From: Acanthochlamys bracteata
Lineage: Eukaryota; Streptophyta; Magnoliopsida; Pandanales; Velloziaceae
Assembly: GCA_019914995.1 (NCBI GenBank)
Contig: CM034135.1
Span: 8,124,501-8,188,500, forward strand
Direction of reading: 5' to 3'
Length of the DNA: 64,000 bases
Part shown: positions 23,115 through 36,539 of the stretch, piece after piece
How positions within the stretch are numbered: position 1 is the first letter of the stretch
How the letters are laid out: the number at the start of each line of letters is the position of its first letter
Notes under the pieces: generated by a model
Database searches by the model: none
Told to the model about the DNA's origin: nothing
Seen by the model: the letters and a program-made list of their open reading frames with translations, nothing else
Made by a program: the position numbers and the translations under genes

Positions 23115-26100
23115 TCACGGCGGTGGATATAAGGGAATTACAGAGTCTGGATAATCCGTGCGTCTTCCAGCAAAAGAATAATACGCTAGCACCTGGGCAG
23201 GATGCTGCACCAAAACATCAGTCTGGTCATCATCGTTGTGGACAAGCTCTTGCCTCGGAGGGAAAAACTCGATGTTCCAGAAGGGGCGTGCCATTATTAA
23301 GAGATCGCTGCCTGTCGGCGTTGCATTATAACCTTGAACCCATATGTATCTCAGCGAACGCAACTGTGTAACTGCAAGCGCTATCGCTCTCTCACTGAAG
23401 CAGCAGCCCCTAAGTTCCAGCTTCTGCATTGCAGGACAACCCCTCGCAAACTGCAAGAGCCCCTCATCTGACTGACCCACTAGACCCAATAGCATCCATC
23501 TGATGTGGGGACTGTTCTCTCCAATGTAACGAAGACCCGTGTCAGTAAGGCCCCCATCTCTCAGATAGAGAGCAAACCTCCTGAGTTTCGTACAACCCAT
23601 TAGAAGAGCACGAACACCATTGTCAATTGGCAAATCTGTAATCCTCTCTTCTCTATCGAGTAACACAAGCCGAAAATCATAGAGGTTTTTGCTATAGGTG
23701 CCAATGCATTCTAGGGCTGCATTCGTTATATCAGAAACATATACAGCGACATACTCCAATTCTGGACAACCCTGGGCAACTGCCGACAAGCCTGTCTGTG
23801 AAACCTTTCCCTGCTCATCCTCCAATCCTTGTTCATCTGCACCACGTTCTACTCTCAGCCTTCGCAACTTCTTACAAGTCTGCGCAACAACTTCAAGCCC
23901 TCTATCTCCGATAACGTTCCTCGCCTATTGTGAAAGCCAAAAGAAAGAACTATGCAGTCAAAGAACGATTGAAGAACCAATCCTAGAAAACATAAATAAA
24001 TAAAAAAATTTTAAAAAAGAAGCTGCTTCAATATACTACCTCGAGAATTTCCAGATTTGAGCACTGTTGGATAAGCTGGCAGTGATCTTCAGTACCAAGA
24101 AATGCATATTGAAGATCCAACTTTTTGAGTCTAGCAGCAAGAGGAAATATTATTTGCATCTCATTAGGTCCCATGTAGTTCAGACCCAAACAGCATAGCC
24201 TGGGAGGAAAACGAACACTCTCATATATGTTGATTTGACCTTGTTGATCATTGAAAGAGCCGCCAGCAAACTCTTCAAGTGCCCTTGCAGCACTAAAGAA
24301 ATCAACTAGGTCTGCAATATCACTATCACTTATTTTTAGAGAGATCAATGAATGACAATTCCTAGCCAACAGCACTAAGTCGTTCACAAGGATTGTCAGA
24401 TCAGTCATATAAAAATTCAAAGTCTCCAGAACCGTGTTGTTCACTGCAAGCTCATGGAGCCATTCCCCATCATTCTCAACAACAGAGCACTCCTCCAAGA
24501 ATAATGTTCTTAGACATCTGCAGAGCCAATAACTTGTGTGAAACTAACCAAAGCACCCAAGATAAATGCATTAAAAAACAAGAACAAGAATATTTCCTAC
24601 AGAAAATGATAACATCATATCGACGTAATTCCAATTAAACGCCCAGAGTGGATGTACTAGAACTAAGAGAAAGCATCTACCTGACTAAAGGCCAAACCTT
24701 AAACTCATATGTTGTTCGAGTCATGTTTTAAAAAAAATTACGGGAGAAGCTATAAGCATCTAAGAAAACAACCAAGACTATAAGCACACAAACATGAAAT
24801 CATTATATTCTCAAACTAATCAGGCTGTAAGAGCACAACAAGTCACTTAAGATAGACATCCCTGTCAGTCAACGTGTCCTCTGCTATAATCAATGCCACC
24901 ACATCATTCTGACTGAGTAAGTTAAGGTATACGGGCCTAGATGGCTAATTGAATACTTAACTGCTGGCATGCACACCACCACAATCGACAAGCCCTATTC
25001 CAAAAACTGATAGCTAAAATTTCCAAACTAACTTCCCCAGTCTCATAATTCATTATCAAGTATAGAAAAGCCATCAATTATAACCATAACATTCACGAAT
25101 CAATACCGCACTACCACTACCTGTCGTCATCAACTTTTTCTTCAACTACCACCAACAACCAGCAGTAAAATGTTCAGGCTTCAAATCCATTCTCCCAGAT
25201 GGTAGCGATAGACATGTGATAAGGTCAAAATATGCAGACAGGGAGTGCATATCCTAGGAGGAAAATGAACTCTCTCATAGAGCAGAACATAGGATTAGAT
25301 TCTACCCAAAGCCAAACAAACTTTACTTATGGAAAAAAAATTCTACCCAAAGCAGTACTATCCATCAACAAGAACCATGCACTTTTCAACAAGTACAAGA
25401 GCTTCTCAAGATCTAAGAAATGTATTGACCCACAACCAAAACTGAAAACCTAAACTACCACCTTCACAAAAATTCGTTTCAGGGTTTCAATAAATCTGGA
25501 AGAATTGTGGCCAAAAGTTCAGTATCATGAAAGGGTCAAATCTGTCTACTCATATTTGTGCAAATTCCTCGTCTGTCAACCACAGGCAGACTTAACCAGT
25601 CTTTCGGCCAACCACGCTAAAGTAGGTAAGCATCACAAGACATTAAATCGTGATGAACACCAGCAGCTAACAATTAACACGTGGGCACAACAATGATCAA
25701 AGCCGTCACTACTTCTGACAACAACAATCAAGTTGCAATCCAACAAACAAGTTTCAACATTTCATCATTCCCACGACGTAATTTATACCTGCAAGTCCTA
25801 GCAACCAAGAGTAGTCCATCAGTTGAGAACCCAGAGCACTTATCAAGTTTAAGCACCTGCAGCCTTGGTCCCCTTGCCCTCACCAGCTGCCCAATATCTT
25901 TATCTCTCACAATCATCCTCCGTAAATGTACCGAGTGAAGGCACTCGAACCCTCCAGCAGCAATTGCAGCGATCCAAGGCCCCGCATACCCTCCCCAATC
26001 TTCAGGAATCAGATTAAAGAACATCGCTGCCCTCGGCTTTCCTTTCAGCTTGATCGATTCGAGATGCGGAAACCTCCGCCTAAGCCGATCGGGAGTCGCA

Positions 26101-26285
26101 GAGTAGCACATGGCGATAGTAACGTGCTTCCTCGTCTCGCTATCGATAACCCTCCACCGACGACAAACCAACGACATAGCGTCTCGATCGCGTGGGTCGT
26201 CGATGTAATTCGTAACCCACTGCAGTGCTAAATCTGGAATCCCTCCGCCGAAACTGGGAGACCTATCGAGATTCCGACCGGCCAT
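23115..26285 (-). CDS. COI1: COI1-type F-box/LRR jasmonate receptor
   Basis: Substrate-recognition subunit of an SCF ubiquitin ligase that, with jasmonoyl-isoleucine, binds JAZ repressors for degradation. Exons 25789-26285, 24040-24517 and 23115-23924 give 594 aa, close to Arabidopsis COI1 (592). An F-box lies at residues ~15-55 (DPRDRDAMSLVCRRW), followed by about 18 LRRs to the end (LRYIWVQGY, HPAQVLAYYSFAGRRTD). Basic pocket regions are present (KGKPRAAMF, ALYLRDGGLTDTGL, LRGCCFSER). Two oddities lie at ligand-facing places: an extra Phe codon in the PRAAMFFN loop, and Leu in MLLGLVG where COI1 proteins normally have Tyr (Arabidopsis Tyr386, from memory). Intron 1 is long (1271 bp). It may be the canonical receptor or a diverged paralogue. 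Confidence 0.93.
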
Positions 26286-26648
26286 CTCCGATCCGGTCCG
26301 TGTCCGGTTCCTTCTAGAAGGTTGTAGAATTAAAGTCTCCAGCGCTAATCTTTGATTTCATCCCCCAAATCCAAAAATAGAAGGAAGTTTCAAGACTCGT
26401 GGTTTAGAAGATTCTAGAATCTCAGGCGAGGAGAAGAAGAAGAAGAAGAAGGGAGAGATCTAGATATGTAACTAACTTTTTCTTTTCAACTAATAAAAAG
26501 AAAAAGGAATAACAAATAGTAATTAACCAGAGGATAACAGCGAGGAGTAACGGTGAGATAGGTGGAGAACTACATCATCGCCGTTAAGGACAACGCAGAA
26601 GAAAATCGCCACCACCGGAGAAAGAAGTAGATGAGAGTAGAGATGGAA

Positions 26649-26672
26649 AGAGAGAGAGAGAGAGAGAGAGAC
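26649..26672. repeat. GA microsatellite in the COI1 leader/promoter
   Basis: About 12 AG units, 365-390 bp upstream of the COI1 ATG. On the transcribed strand it reads as a CT tract, typical of plant 5' UTRs and core promoters. Confidence 0.8.
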
Positions 26673-26699
26673 GGAGATGGTGGTTGAATTTTCCTATTT

Positions 26700-27562
26700 C
26701 CTTGTTTTGTAATTTGTATAATTTTATTGTATTTACTTAAAAGATAAATAAATTAATAAGAAATTAGTGGATATCTAATGACTAGACATGCAAGGATTAG
26801 TTATTCATTTATTCGAAAATAAATAAGTCCACGGTGGTAAATTTTTCTCCATTTTGTTTTTTACTGGGCTAACTTATTGTCGTCGTTGAGTAAAATAATT
26901 AGTTATTCGAAATTTTTTGACAAGAATATAGTTATTAGAGTTGAAAAGTACCCTTATTATTTTATCAGATGATTAGCGAATACGTAACCTGAGAAAATCC
27001 CAAAAAAGAATTTTACATATTCATAGCATAAATACACACACACAATCAATCATGGACAAAAAGGAAATTCTTAATAATAATTTCATAATAATTCAAGTGC
27101 ATCATTTTAACATCATGATATAAGAACTTGCCAACTCAGCAAACTTTAAAGAAACACAGAAATTAGTTGTGAAAAATTTGTCTGTGAAACTTCAATTAAT
27201 TGGAGACCCTTGAAAGAACAGAGCCGAGGGTGGTTATTAAAGGCTTTGTATGCTAAATATGGGTGGCAGTGGACCTAAAAGGCTAAAAACAAAGTTCTAG
27301 GCCATCTGCTGCAACTGTGCGACAGCTACCAACATTGATTAATAATAGCTTCAATTATTGCGATAATTTTAGTTAAAACTTTTCTTTTCTTTACTTTGAT
27401 TATGTTCATGTTTGTAGATTTTTTTTGTTTTTCAAGGTTTCGAAAAGTCAGAGCTTCAACTGTTTGCTATAGATGTACTGAAAGTGACCGTAAAAGATAG
27501 GTAGGTAATTAGCCACTTTGTTCAAAATTCAATTATCAGAAACGGCGCGGAAATAAAACCCT
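26700..27562. other. Intergenic: COI1 promoter and DYW-PPR 3' flank
   Basis: AT-rich sequence without recognisable genes. It should contain the COI1 promoter and the 3' UTR of the PPR gene to its right. Confidence 0.55.
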
Positions 27563-29551
27563 TTACCAGTAATCTCCGCACGAACATTTTCCGTCTGGAC
27601 TGAAGTGATGGAACCTGCTGACATCCCGAACGACGATTTCCCGGTTCGTTATCTTGGACATGAACTTGATTGCAGTATGACAGTCGCTGCATACCCGCAA
27701 GTTCTTCATGACTCTTATAGTGGTATTTTCATGCGAGTTCAGCATGGCAAATGCGATCGCTAGCTTCTCACTGTGGTGAGCCAAGCTGAACTCTTTCTCT
27801 TCTTCGTCCATGTCGTGGTACACCGTGGATGTGTCTGGCGCGTACCCGTACTCTTTCATCCTATGCGTCATCTCCTTAAGCCAGCTTTCGATATCATGCG
27901 ATTGATCGCCTGTAGAGAACTGATGAACTTGGCCTTTAAGCTCTACCCAGCTGATACCTGGCTCTTTCCGTACGTTCCTTTCTTTCATAGCGCTCCTGAG
28001 CTCTGATACTTCCCTCCATCTCTCTGAACTGGCACGGACATTTGAAAGCAGAACATAGCCTGCGGAGTCATCAGGGTCAAACCTGATAACGTTCTCAGCA
28101 ACTCTTTCAGCCATCTCATGGTTCTTGTGAGTCTTGCACGCAGCTAACAATGTCTTCCATATCACACCGTCTGCCTTAACCGGCATTGATTTGATCAGAG
28201 CTTCAGCTTCTTCTAAATGTCCGCATCGACCAAGGAGATCAACAACACAGGTGTAATGCTTAAGTGTTGGCTGCATTTCATATTTTTTGCTCATTAGCCT
28301 GAGGATATTCTTCCCCTCGTCTTTCAAACCACAGTGGCAGCATGCATAGAGTAAGCTCAGGAATGTGACCTCACTCGGTTCGATCCCCTCTTCTATCATC
28401 TGATCAAACAATCGTAATGCTTCTTTTCCGTGCCCATGAAATCCGTATGCTGCAATCATAGCGCTGAACAAGACCAAGTCTGTGCCTTCTGATTGTTTGT
28501 AGATATTACTGGCATCATCCAAGCACCCGCATTTTGAGTACATGCTCACAAGTGAGCTCCTCACAGGCACATCGAAGTCTGCACCAGCTTTTATCGCTTG
28601 AGCGTGGACCTGCTGGCCTTGTGCAAGGATCCCTAAATCTGAGCACGTGCTCACAGCACTCACAAAGGTAACTTCATCGGGCGCCAACCCTGCTTCCTTC
28701 ATCAGAGCAAAATGAGCCAACGCACCCTCTGCGTCACCATTCTGTGCCCTTCCTGCAATTATTGTATTACATGACACAACATTGAGTTGTGGCAAAACCT
28801 TCATTGCGTTCTCTCCTTCCTCGAGGTATCCGCATTTCATGTAGACGTGTGCAAGCGAGCTCCCAACACACATATCATTCTCAAGCCCCGTCAATAATGC
28901 ATATGCATGAATCTGTTTTCCAGAACTAATATCTTCTAGCCCTGCGCAAGAACGAAGCGCACTTGCAAGACTGAACTCATCGGGCTTAAACCCTTCCCTT
29001 CTCATACTCAGGAAATATCTCAGCCCTTGTTCATTCAAACCCAAGTTAGTTATTCCGGTTACCATCGCATTCCATGTTGCTACATTCCGTTCAGTCATTT
29101 CATCAAACAATTTCCGTGCACGATCGATTTCTTCATAGTGCAATAACCCACCAATGAGAATGTTATAAGACATTATGTTTCTCTTCGGCATTAAATCGAA
29201 CAACTTTGCAGCGGACTTGACATCGTTGAGTTTAGAGTAAGCAAGGAGCAGATGGTTACAAGTGAATCGATCTGATTTGGATCCAGATGTGATTACCAAA
29301 CCATGGACTTGGAGAAGTTGTCGAAGCGATTCGTCAGTAATGCACAGACGAATCAGGTTAGTAAAGAGATCAGTTTCCGAACAGGCATTCGATAAAAATC
29401 CCGAGGGAGTTTTTCTGAGAAATTTCAAGTAACAGGACTCTTGTTTGGTTTCTATCGGAGCACGACTGGTGGCTGCGGCAGAGCGTCGTACAGAATCAAC
29501 AGAGCGGCGATAGAGGAACGCGGCTGAGAGGGAAGGTTTAACTGCAGCCAT
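27563..29551 (-). CDS. PLS-class PPR protein with DYW deaminase domain (At2g41080-like)
   Basis: Predicted mitochondrial or chloroplast C-to-U RNA editing factor. Single exon, 662 aa from the ATG at 29551 (MAAVKPSLSAAF), chosen because it starts an organelle-type presequence; a further in-frame ATG exists at 29638. PLS repeats run from residue ~75 to ~450, then E/E+ motifs (HYTCVVDLLGRCGHLEEAE, GISWVELKGQVHQF), then a complete DYW domain with deaminase motif HSEKLA, zinc ligands CSDCH and the terminal CSCGDYW. All catalytic signatures are intact. Repeat order matches what I recall of Arabidopsis At2g41080. A degenerate TPP-aptamer copy lies about 370-500 bp upstream on the same strand. Confidence 0.94.
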   Translation of the reverse strand: MAAVKPSLSAAFLYRRSVDSVRRSAAATSRAPIETKQESCYLKFLRKTPSGFLSNACSETDLFTNLIRLCITDESLRQLLQVHGLVITSGSKSDRFTCNHLLLAYSKLNDVKSAAKLFDLMPKRNIMSYNILIGGLLHYEEIDRARKLFDEMTERNVATWNAMVTGITNLGLNEQGLRYFLSMRREGFKPDEFSLASALRSCAGLEDISSGKQIHAYALLTGLENDMCVGSSLAHVYMKCGYLEEGENAMKVLPQLNVVSCNTIIAGRAQNGDAEGALAHFALMKEAGLAPDEVTFVSAVSTCSDLGILAQGQQVHAQAIKAGADFDVPVRSSLVSMYSKCGCLDDASNIYKQSEGTDLVLFSAMIAAYGFHGHGKEALRLFDQMIEEGIEPSEVTFLSLLYACCHCGLKDEGKNILRLMSKKYEMQPTLKHYTCVVDLLGRCGHLEEAEALIKSMPVKADGVIWKTLLAACKTHKNHEMAERVAENVIRFDPDDSAGYVLLSNVRASSERWREVSELRSAMKERNVRKEPGISWVELKGQVHQFSTGDQSHDIESWLKEMTHRMKEYGYAPDTSTVYHDMDEEEKEFSLAHHSEKLAIAFAMLNSHENTTIRVMKNLRVCSDCHTAIKFMSKITNREIVVRDVSRFHHFSPDGKCSCGDYW

Positions 29552-29741
29552 AGGATAGCAAGCACAGCATAGCGACACCGCGCCAAGATACAAATAAAGG
29601 ACTTTCAAATTCAAATGGGTACACACCCTGAGTTGCACTCTTTAACTCGGTAACGTACGTGTTCATGACACGAGGAAAATTCCCACAACAAAATACGTGG
29701 TCTTTGGTTAAACAGTAGAACAATTTGATCTGAGGATTCCG

Positions 29742-29762
29742 CATATATATATATATATATAT
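29742..29762. repeat. AT dinucleotide microsatellite
   Basis: About ten AT units, some 190 bp upstream of the DYW-PPR start codon. Because of its position it could also provide TATA function for that gene. Confidence 0.85.
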
Positions 29763-29921
29763 CATAATTATCTTTACAACTAGAGAGAAAAAAAGAAAAG
29801 AGAAAATGATTGAATATTTGCCTTTGACGACCAGAAAGAAAACAACAGACACGGCTACGGGTTGTTAGCCGGTAGCTAAAGCATCGAATAATATCCTGCA
29901 TCCTCAAAATAAACATAAAGC

Positions 29922-30052
29922 AGCAGCACTCTCGTTGCGCAGAAATTAACCTGCTCAGGTTCCAAGGAACTAACTCAGCGTGCAACACGTCAGCATACAT
30001 TGGAAGACGATGCAAGCACTTCTGTGGCCGATCTTCATCAGTGAAATGCATG
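29922..30052 (-). ncRNA. Second, degenerate TPP-riboswitch aptamer copy
   Basis: Collinear with the intact aptamer at 30651-30772 and with its 5' flank (TTTCACTGA). Retained: CUGAG of the pyrimidine-sensing loop (plus-strand 29974-29978), GGAACCUGA, and a P5-like hairpin, CAGG pairing with UCUG around UUAAU (29937-29963). Lost or altered: the last A of CUGAGA, the GUAGGGA strand that should close P4 (now GCAACGAG), and most of P1. This looks like a duplicated aptamer that has decayed. It lies between THIC and the DYW-PPR gene, same strand as both. Binding is doubtful. Confidence 0.65.
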
Positions 30053-30650
30053 TCCACCAAATCCAATTCTTTTTCTCATACAGGTCTGAGTATGGCTCAT
30101 TACAGCAATCACAGACTTAATGTACACAACATTTTTGAGTACACAAATCAAGCTTGAGATACAGGGCGAAAAGAGTATTCAGAACATTAATAGCCCGATT
30201 GACTTCTCAAATGAAGTCTGCAAGCTATTTTAGCATCACATGCATCTGAATATTCACTTCCTTTTCTCATTAGTTCTTCCATTTATCTTCTTTCCTAAAC
30301 TGTGAAAATGTCATGATCGAGAAATGATTTTACTTAGTGCCCTTCCTGTTCCTCTTTGCGGTCGTTACTCCTACGTTTGTATCTATCCGTTTAAGGCTCT
30401 AAGTTCTAACTCTAATTTTGCAGCTACGGCAAATGGGTTGCTATCAGTAATCTAACGCATAAAGTACACTTCTAATAGTGCTAACATAATATCAAAAAAA
30501 GCATTATGTATTATAGAGGGTGCGATTAAGAAAAAGAAAGAACTTTCCTTCATAGTAGCATCAGCAGCTTGAGGTTCCATAGTCGTCGGGTATGAACCAA
30601 GAGGATACAAACTATGCTGAGTATCACCTGCAGACAACAAAACAAGAGGC

Positions 30651-30772
30651 ATTGCACGCTCCCTACGCAGGTATTATCCTGTTCAGGTTCAAAGGGACTT
30701 TCTCAGCCAGTTTTGCATGCATCCAGACCAACTTGGAAGGCCTGGAGCCAGCAAAGGCACCCCTGGTGCAAT
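30651..30772 (-). ncRNA. TPP riboswitch in the THIC 3' UTR
   Basis: Canonical eukaryotic thiamine-pyrophosphate aptamer, about 122 nt. P1 is a perfect 7-bp stem (AUUGCAC with GUGCAAU). Then come GGGGUGCC, a long variable P3, the GGCUGAGA pyrimidine pocket, UCCC...GGGA of P4, and GAACCUGAACAGGAUAAUAC followed by CUGCGUAGGGA. In land plants this element in the THIC 3' UTR senses TPP and switches 3'-UTR splicing, giving a less stable transcript when TPP is plentiful. The position, ~580 bp after the THIC stop on the same strand, fits exactly. Confidence 0.96.
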
Positions 30773-31350
30773 CCTTCTCAGTGAAACTTGAACAAGAACA
30801 ATAAATCAAGATAACCATGTTTTATTAATGTATACAGGCAACAACAGTCACAGAGGACACAGACACCTTTACTTGATGTTGTCTAGCTCATAGCTTACCT
30901 AAACACATACTGCTAAAATACAAGAGAAGAAACATCCTAGTAGTGCTTTGAGAAGTCCATACTCCGCCTAGAAGGTACAAGTAATCCTGTGAGACAAAAG
31001 CTACCCAAATCAGAAATCATACCACTCCAATGAGCTAATTTTAATTACAAAAACCAATGAATAATAGCTAGCATTGGTAGCTTCACAAGCAAACAAATGA
31101 CCAGAAATTCTGATTTTGAGAATCACGAAAATGTAAGTCATGTATAGGGGAATAAAAGTCAGATGTCAGAAATTTTCGGTTGTGAGTTTTCAAAGTTAGT
31201 GTGCTGATGAACCAACGGACCATTCTCCATCGAAAAATTAGTACATTGCTAGTCCTTGTGGCCGGTGCTGAAAGATTAAGTTGGATGTTGGCATAAACAG
31301 TAAGTTATGTGTTGATGCTAATGACAATTTGAATATGGAACTAGATTACC
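30773..31350 (-). promoter_or_regulatory. THIC 3' UTR region with regulated intron
   Basis: One base after the THIC stop codon there is a splice donor (TAAG|GTAATC, intron starting at 31349). This is the conserved place for the 3'-UTR intron of plant THIC genes that the riboswitch controls. The matching acceptor cannot be chosen with certainty; several AGs lie between 30820 and 30760. Confidence 0.7.
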
Positions 31351-34077
<2,727 letters not shown>

Positions 34078-34400
34078 TTAATCACCTAAACAAGGGGGAA
34101 GAAAGACAAACTGCTTACAAACGTATATGAAGAACAATGGGAATTGTACTTTCACACTATGCCATTTTCAGAGATTTGTTTTGAAAAAACAAACACTAGT
34201 TCCCATCATGATAAATAAAAAACAGTAAAAACCAAAGGAAACAACTTTATAAAGAAACCCCACGGTAAATCACCAAAGAAAGAGAGAAAACAAAACCAAA
34301 AAAAAAAATGAATGTGATAATAAAATCATACAGAAACTAAAATTTAATATAAACGAATATGTCTTCAAAATCAGAAACATAAAATGCCAAAAGAAGGTAG

Positions 34401-34900
34401 TATACCTTCAACTGCCTTCCTCTCTTTTCTAATCCCTCAAATTTTAATGATGGAAAAGAATAACACCTTTAAGTATTAGGTACTCAACTAAACTGACTTG
34501 AAATTTCCTTTTAATCAAAATAAAAGGAAAGAAAACACAGACAGTACAGGCAAAAATTTTTCAAATAGGAATAAAAACAGAAGCAATCAACTACCCAATA
34601 TTATAAAATATCATAGTAATCACAAATGAGGTTACTAAGAAGCAACTATTCAAATACCAAAGTTATCATCTACAGAAGAGATTAAAAAAAGAAAAAGAGA
34701 GAGACTCAGCAATTAATAGGCAAGACAGAACACATAAATCAATAAATGACAAATGTAATACGAACAAACATGTTTACCGATCATCAAAAACTCATAAACA
34801 AAAATGGTAAATTTAGTATTACCTTCAACTGGCGGCCTCTCTTTTCTTATCGCTCAAATACAACGAGAGAAGATTGAATTTTTGAAGGTATTAGATTTTA
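34401..34900 (-). promoter_or_regulatory. Two similar candidate 5'-UTR exons of THIC
   Basis: Minus-strand segments ending at 34406 and 34823 share ~40 bp (GATAAGAAAAGAGAGG-like, then CAGTTGAAG) and each stops at a splice donor, GTATAC and GTAATAC. Both could splice to the acceptor at 34057-34060 just ahead of the ATG. This looks like a duplicated alternative first exon. Confidence 0.5.
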
Positions 34901-35449
34901 CGTGATGAACCCAAAAGAACCTTGCTTTTGGTCTCTGATATTTATTCTATTCTATCTGTATCTCGATGTCATAAAACAAATACAGAAAATATCTACCCCA
35001 GTTCTTAAAAGAACAGCGACTTCAACAAGGCTGATTGCCACGTGTCATGAACCTAAACGAATCCCAATGTATTTTCCGTATTTAGTTTTGGATCTATAAT
35101 TTGATTGGGCTTCTCTATCCGAGCCCGGCCTATTTACATAAAATCAGATCAACCAAATAATAATAATAGAAAAGTTTTCCTTCCTCCTAAAAAAATGGAA
35201 AAATAAGAATTTACTGCTTCTAATATTTTTTAAAAAGGGAATTTATTCACAATGAAATAAATGACCTATTAAATACAATAAAAATTCGACACAACTTTCC
35301 ATATCCATTGAAACTCCAAGAGTCTTCATATTCATTATAAAGATATGCATATATATAGATGGTCTATAGATATATAAACAACGACAACATGCGCAAAGAG
35401 ATCAATCTTCTCTTGTTCAAAGTTTCAAACATTTTTTTTTTTCTTTCAC
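34901..35449. promoter_or_regulatory. Divergent promoter between THIC and the C2-like gene
   Basis: THIC is transcribed leftward and the C2-like gene rightward from this ~550-bp interval. A good TATA box for the rightward gene (tatataaa) lies at 35371-35378, giving a leader of about 50 nt. Confidence 0.55.
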
Positions 35450-36058
35450 ATGTTCTGCAAGGGCAAGCAGAAGATTATCAACCCTAGTGTGTTTGATTTG
35501 CAGCAGCAGATAGAGAAGAGAAACAGCTTCATAACATACATTAATGACGATAACATGTATGAAGAAGAAGAAGAACCGATTGAACTAGTTGTGGAGTTTG
35601 CGAAAGCAACAGGGCTTGTCAATGCTTCGCCGGATGCGTATTACTACGCAGTCGCATACATTGATCCTGCAGATACACAAGTTGAATCAACTGTATCAAA
35701 GGGACCTGTGCCCAGATGGATGTATGCTACATTGAATTCTCTAGACGTGCCAGAAGACGCGCCATCAAAGGACTTGTATTTGCACGTTGAGGTAATCCAT
35801 GAAGCTTCTCCGCTTATGAAATTCTCGAAGATAAACAATGATCCAGAAAGTTCTGGGGGACAGAAATCAGTCGGCAGAGCGAGGATTACCGTATCGGAGA
35901 AGTGGTGGAAGCAGAAGCATGATTTAACCGTACGACTTTTCCAGCCGCCGTGGTTTTCCAACACTGAGTGTGTTGGAGTGCTTCATATGAGTGTTCACCT
36001 GCAGCCAAAGCGGAAGTATCCTACGTGCTACGAGGGCTGCAAACCTTACTACTATTAG
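35450..36058 (+). CDS. Small C2-domain-like protein, function unknown
   Basis: Single-exon 202-aa protein. Residues ~40-185 resemble a plant C2 beta-sandwich (ELVVEFAKATGLVN, AYIDP, KDLYLHVEVI, SVGRARITVS, LTVRLF, GVLHMSVHL). The usual Asp clusters for calcium are not clear, so it may be a calcium-independent C2 module that binds membranes or proteins. No signal peptide or membrane segment. The C-terminus is rich in Tyr, Cys and basic residues (CYEGCKPYYY). I cannot name a closer family. A TATA box and short leader support the start. Stress-related C2 proteins of this size are common in plants, but nothing here shows that role. Confidence 0.75.
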   Translation: MFCKGKQKIINPSVFDLQQQIEKRNSFITYINDDNMYEEEEEPIELVVEFAKATGLVNASPDAYYYAVAYIDPADTQVESTVSKGPVPRWMYATLNSLDVPEDAPSKDLYLHVEVIHEASPLMKFSKINNDPESSGGQKSVGRARITVSEKWWKQKHDLTVRLFQPPWFSNTECVGVLHMSVHLQPKRKYPTCYEGCKPYYY

Positions 36059-36539
36059 AATTGTTACTATAATTTTACCTGTTCTTTTTTTTAAAAAAAA
36101 TTATTTTATTTTCATATATATGTTTCCTAGATTTGAATTCTTACATTGCTTCTGTTTGCAAGAAAGAAAATCTTTTTGGAGGTAAGGTACTCTTTGTTCA
36201 TGAAAGAAAACAGCCTTGCTCCTTGTTCTCGAAACCCAATTCATCGCAGAGCAGAAATACGTAAAACGGAACATTACCTCTAATTTATTTAGTTATTTAC
36301 AGAGAAACTTAAAACAATGTTTGAAACCTATGAAAACTTTAGAGGACCACAGTTTCATCCCTCAGGTTCCTCAAAAACTATGGTCATTGTTCCTAGTGTT
36401 GCTCTACAGGAACAATGAAGAATAGACAACTAAGCAACACTGCAATCGAAGGAGACTCTTATAATGGCACAATGCAACCAGACTGCAGTTCCTTTATGAA
36501 ACTTTCTATCATTATACAGGACCAAGGTCAAACTGCAAA
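36059..36539. other. Convergent 3' flanks
   Basis: Short spacer containing the 3' UTRs of the C2-like gene (plus) and the SQD2-like gene (minus). Nothing else recognised. Confidence 0.6.

Noticed and set aside
29552..29638. Longer DYW-PPR start
   Set aside because: The extra 29 residues precede a typical organelle-presequence start (MAAVKPSL) and have no similarity I recognise.
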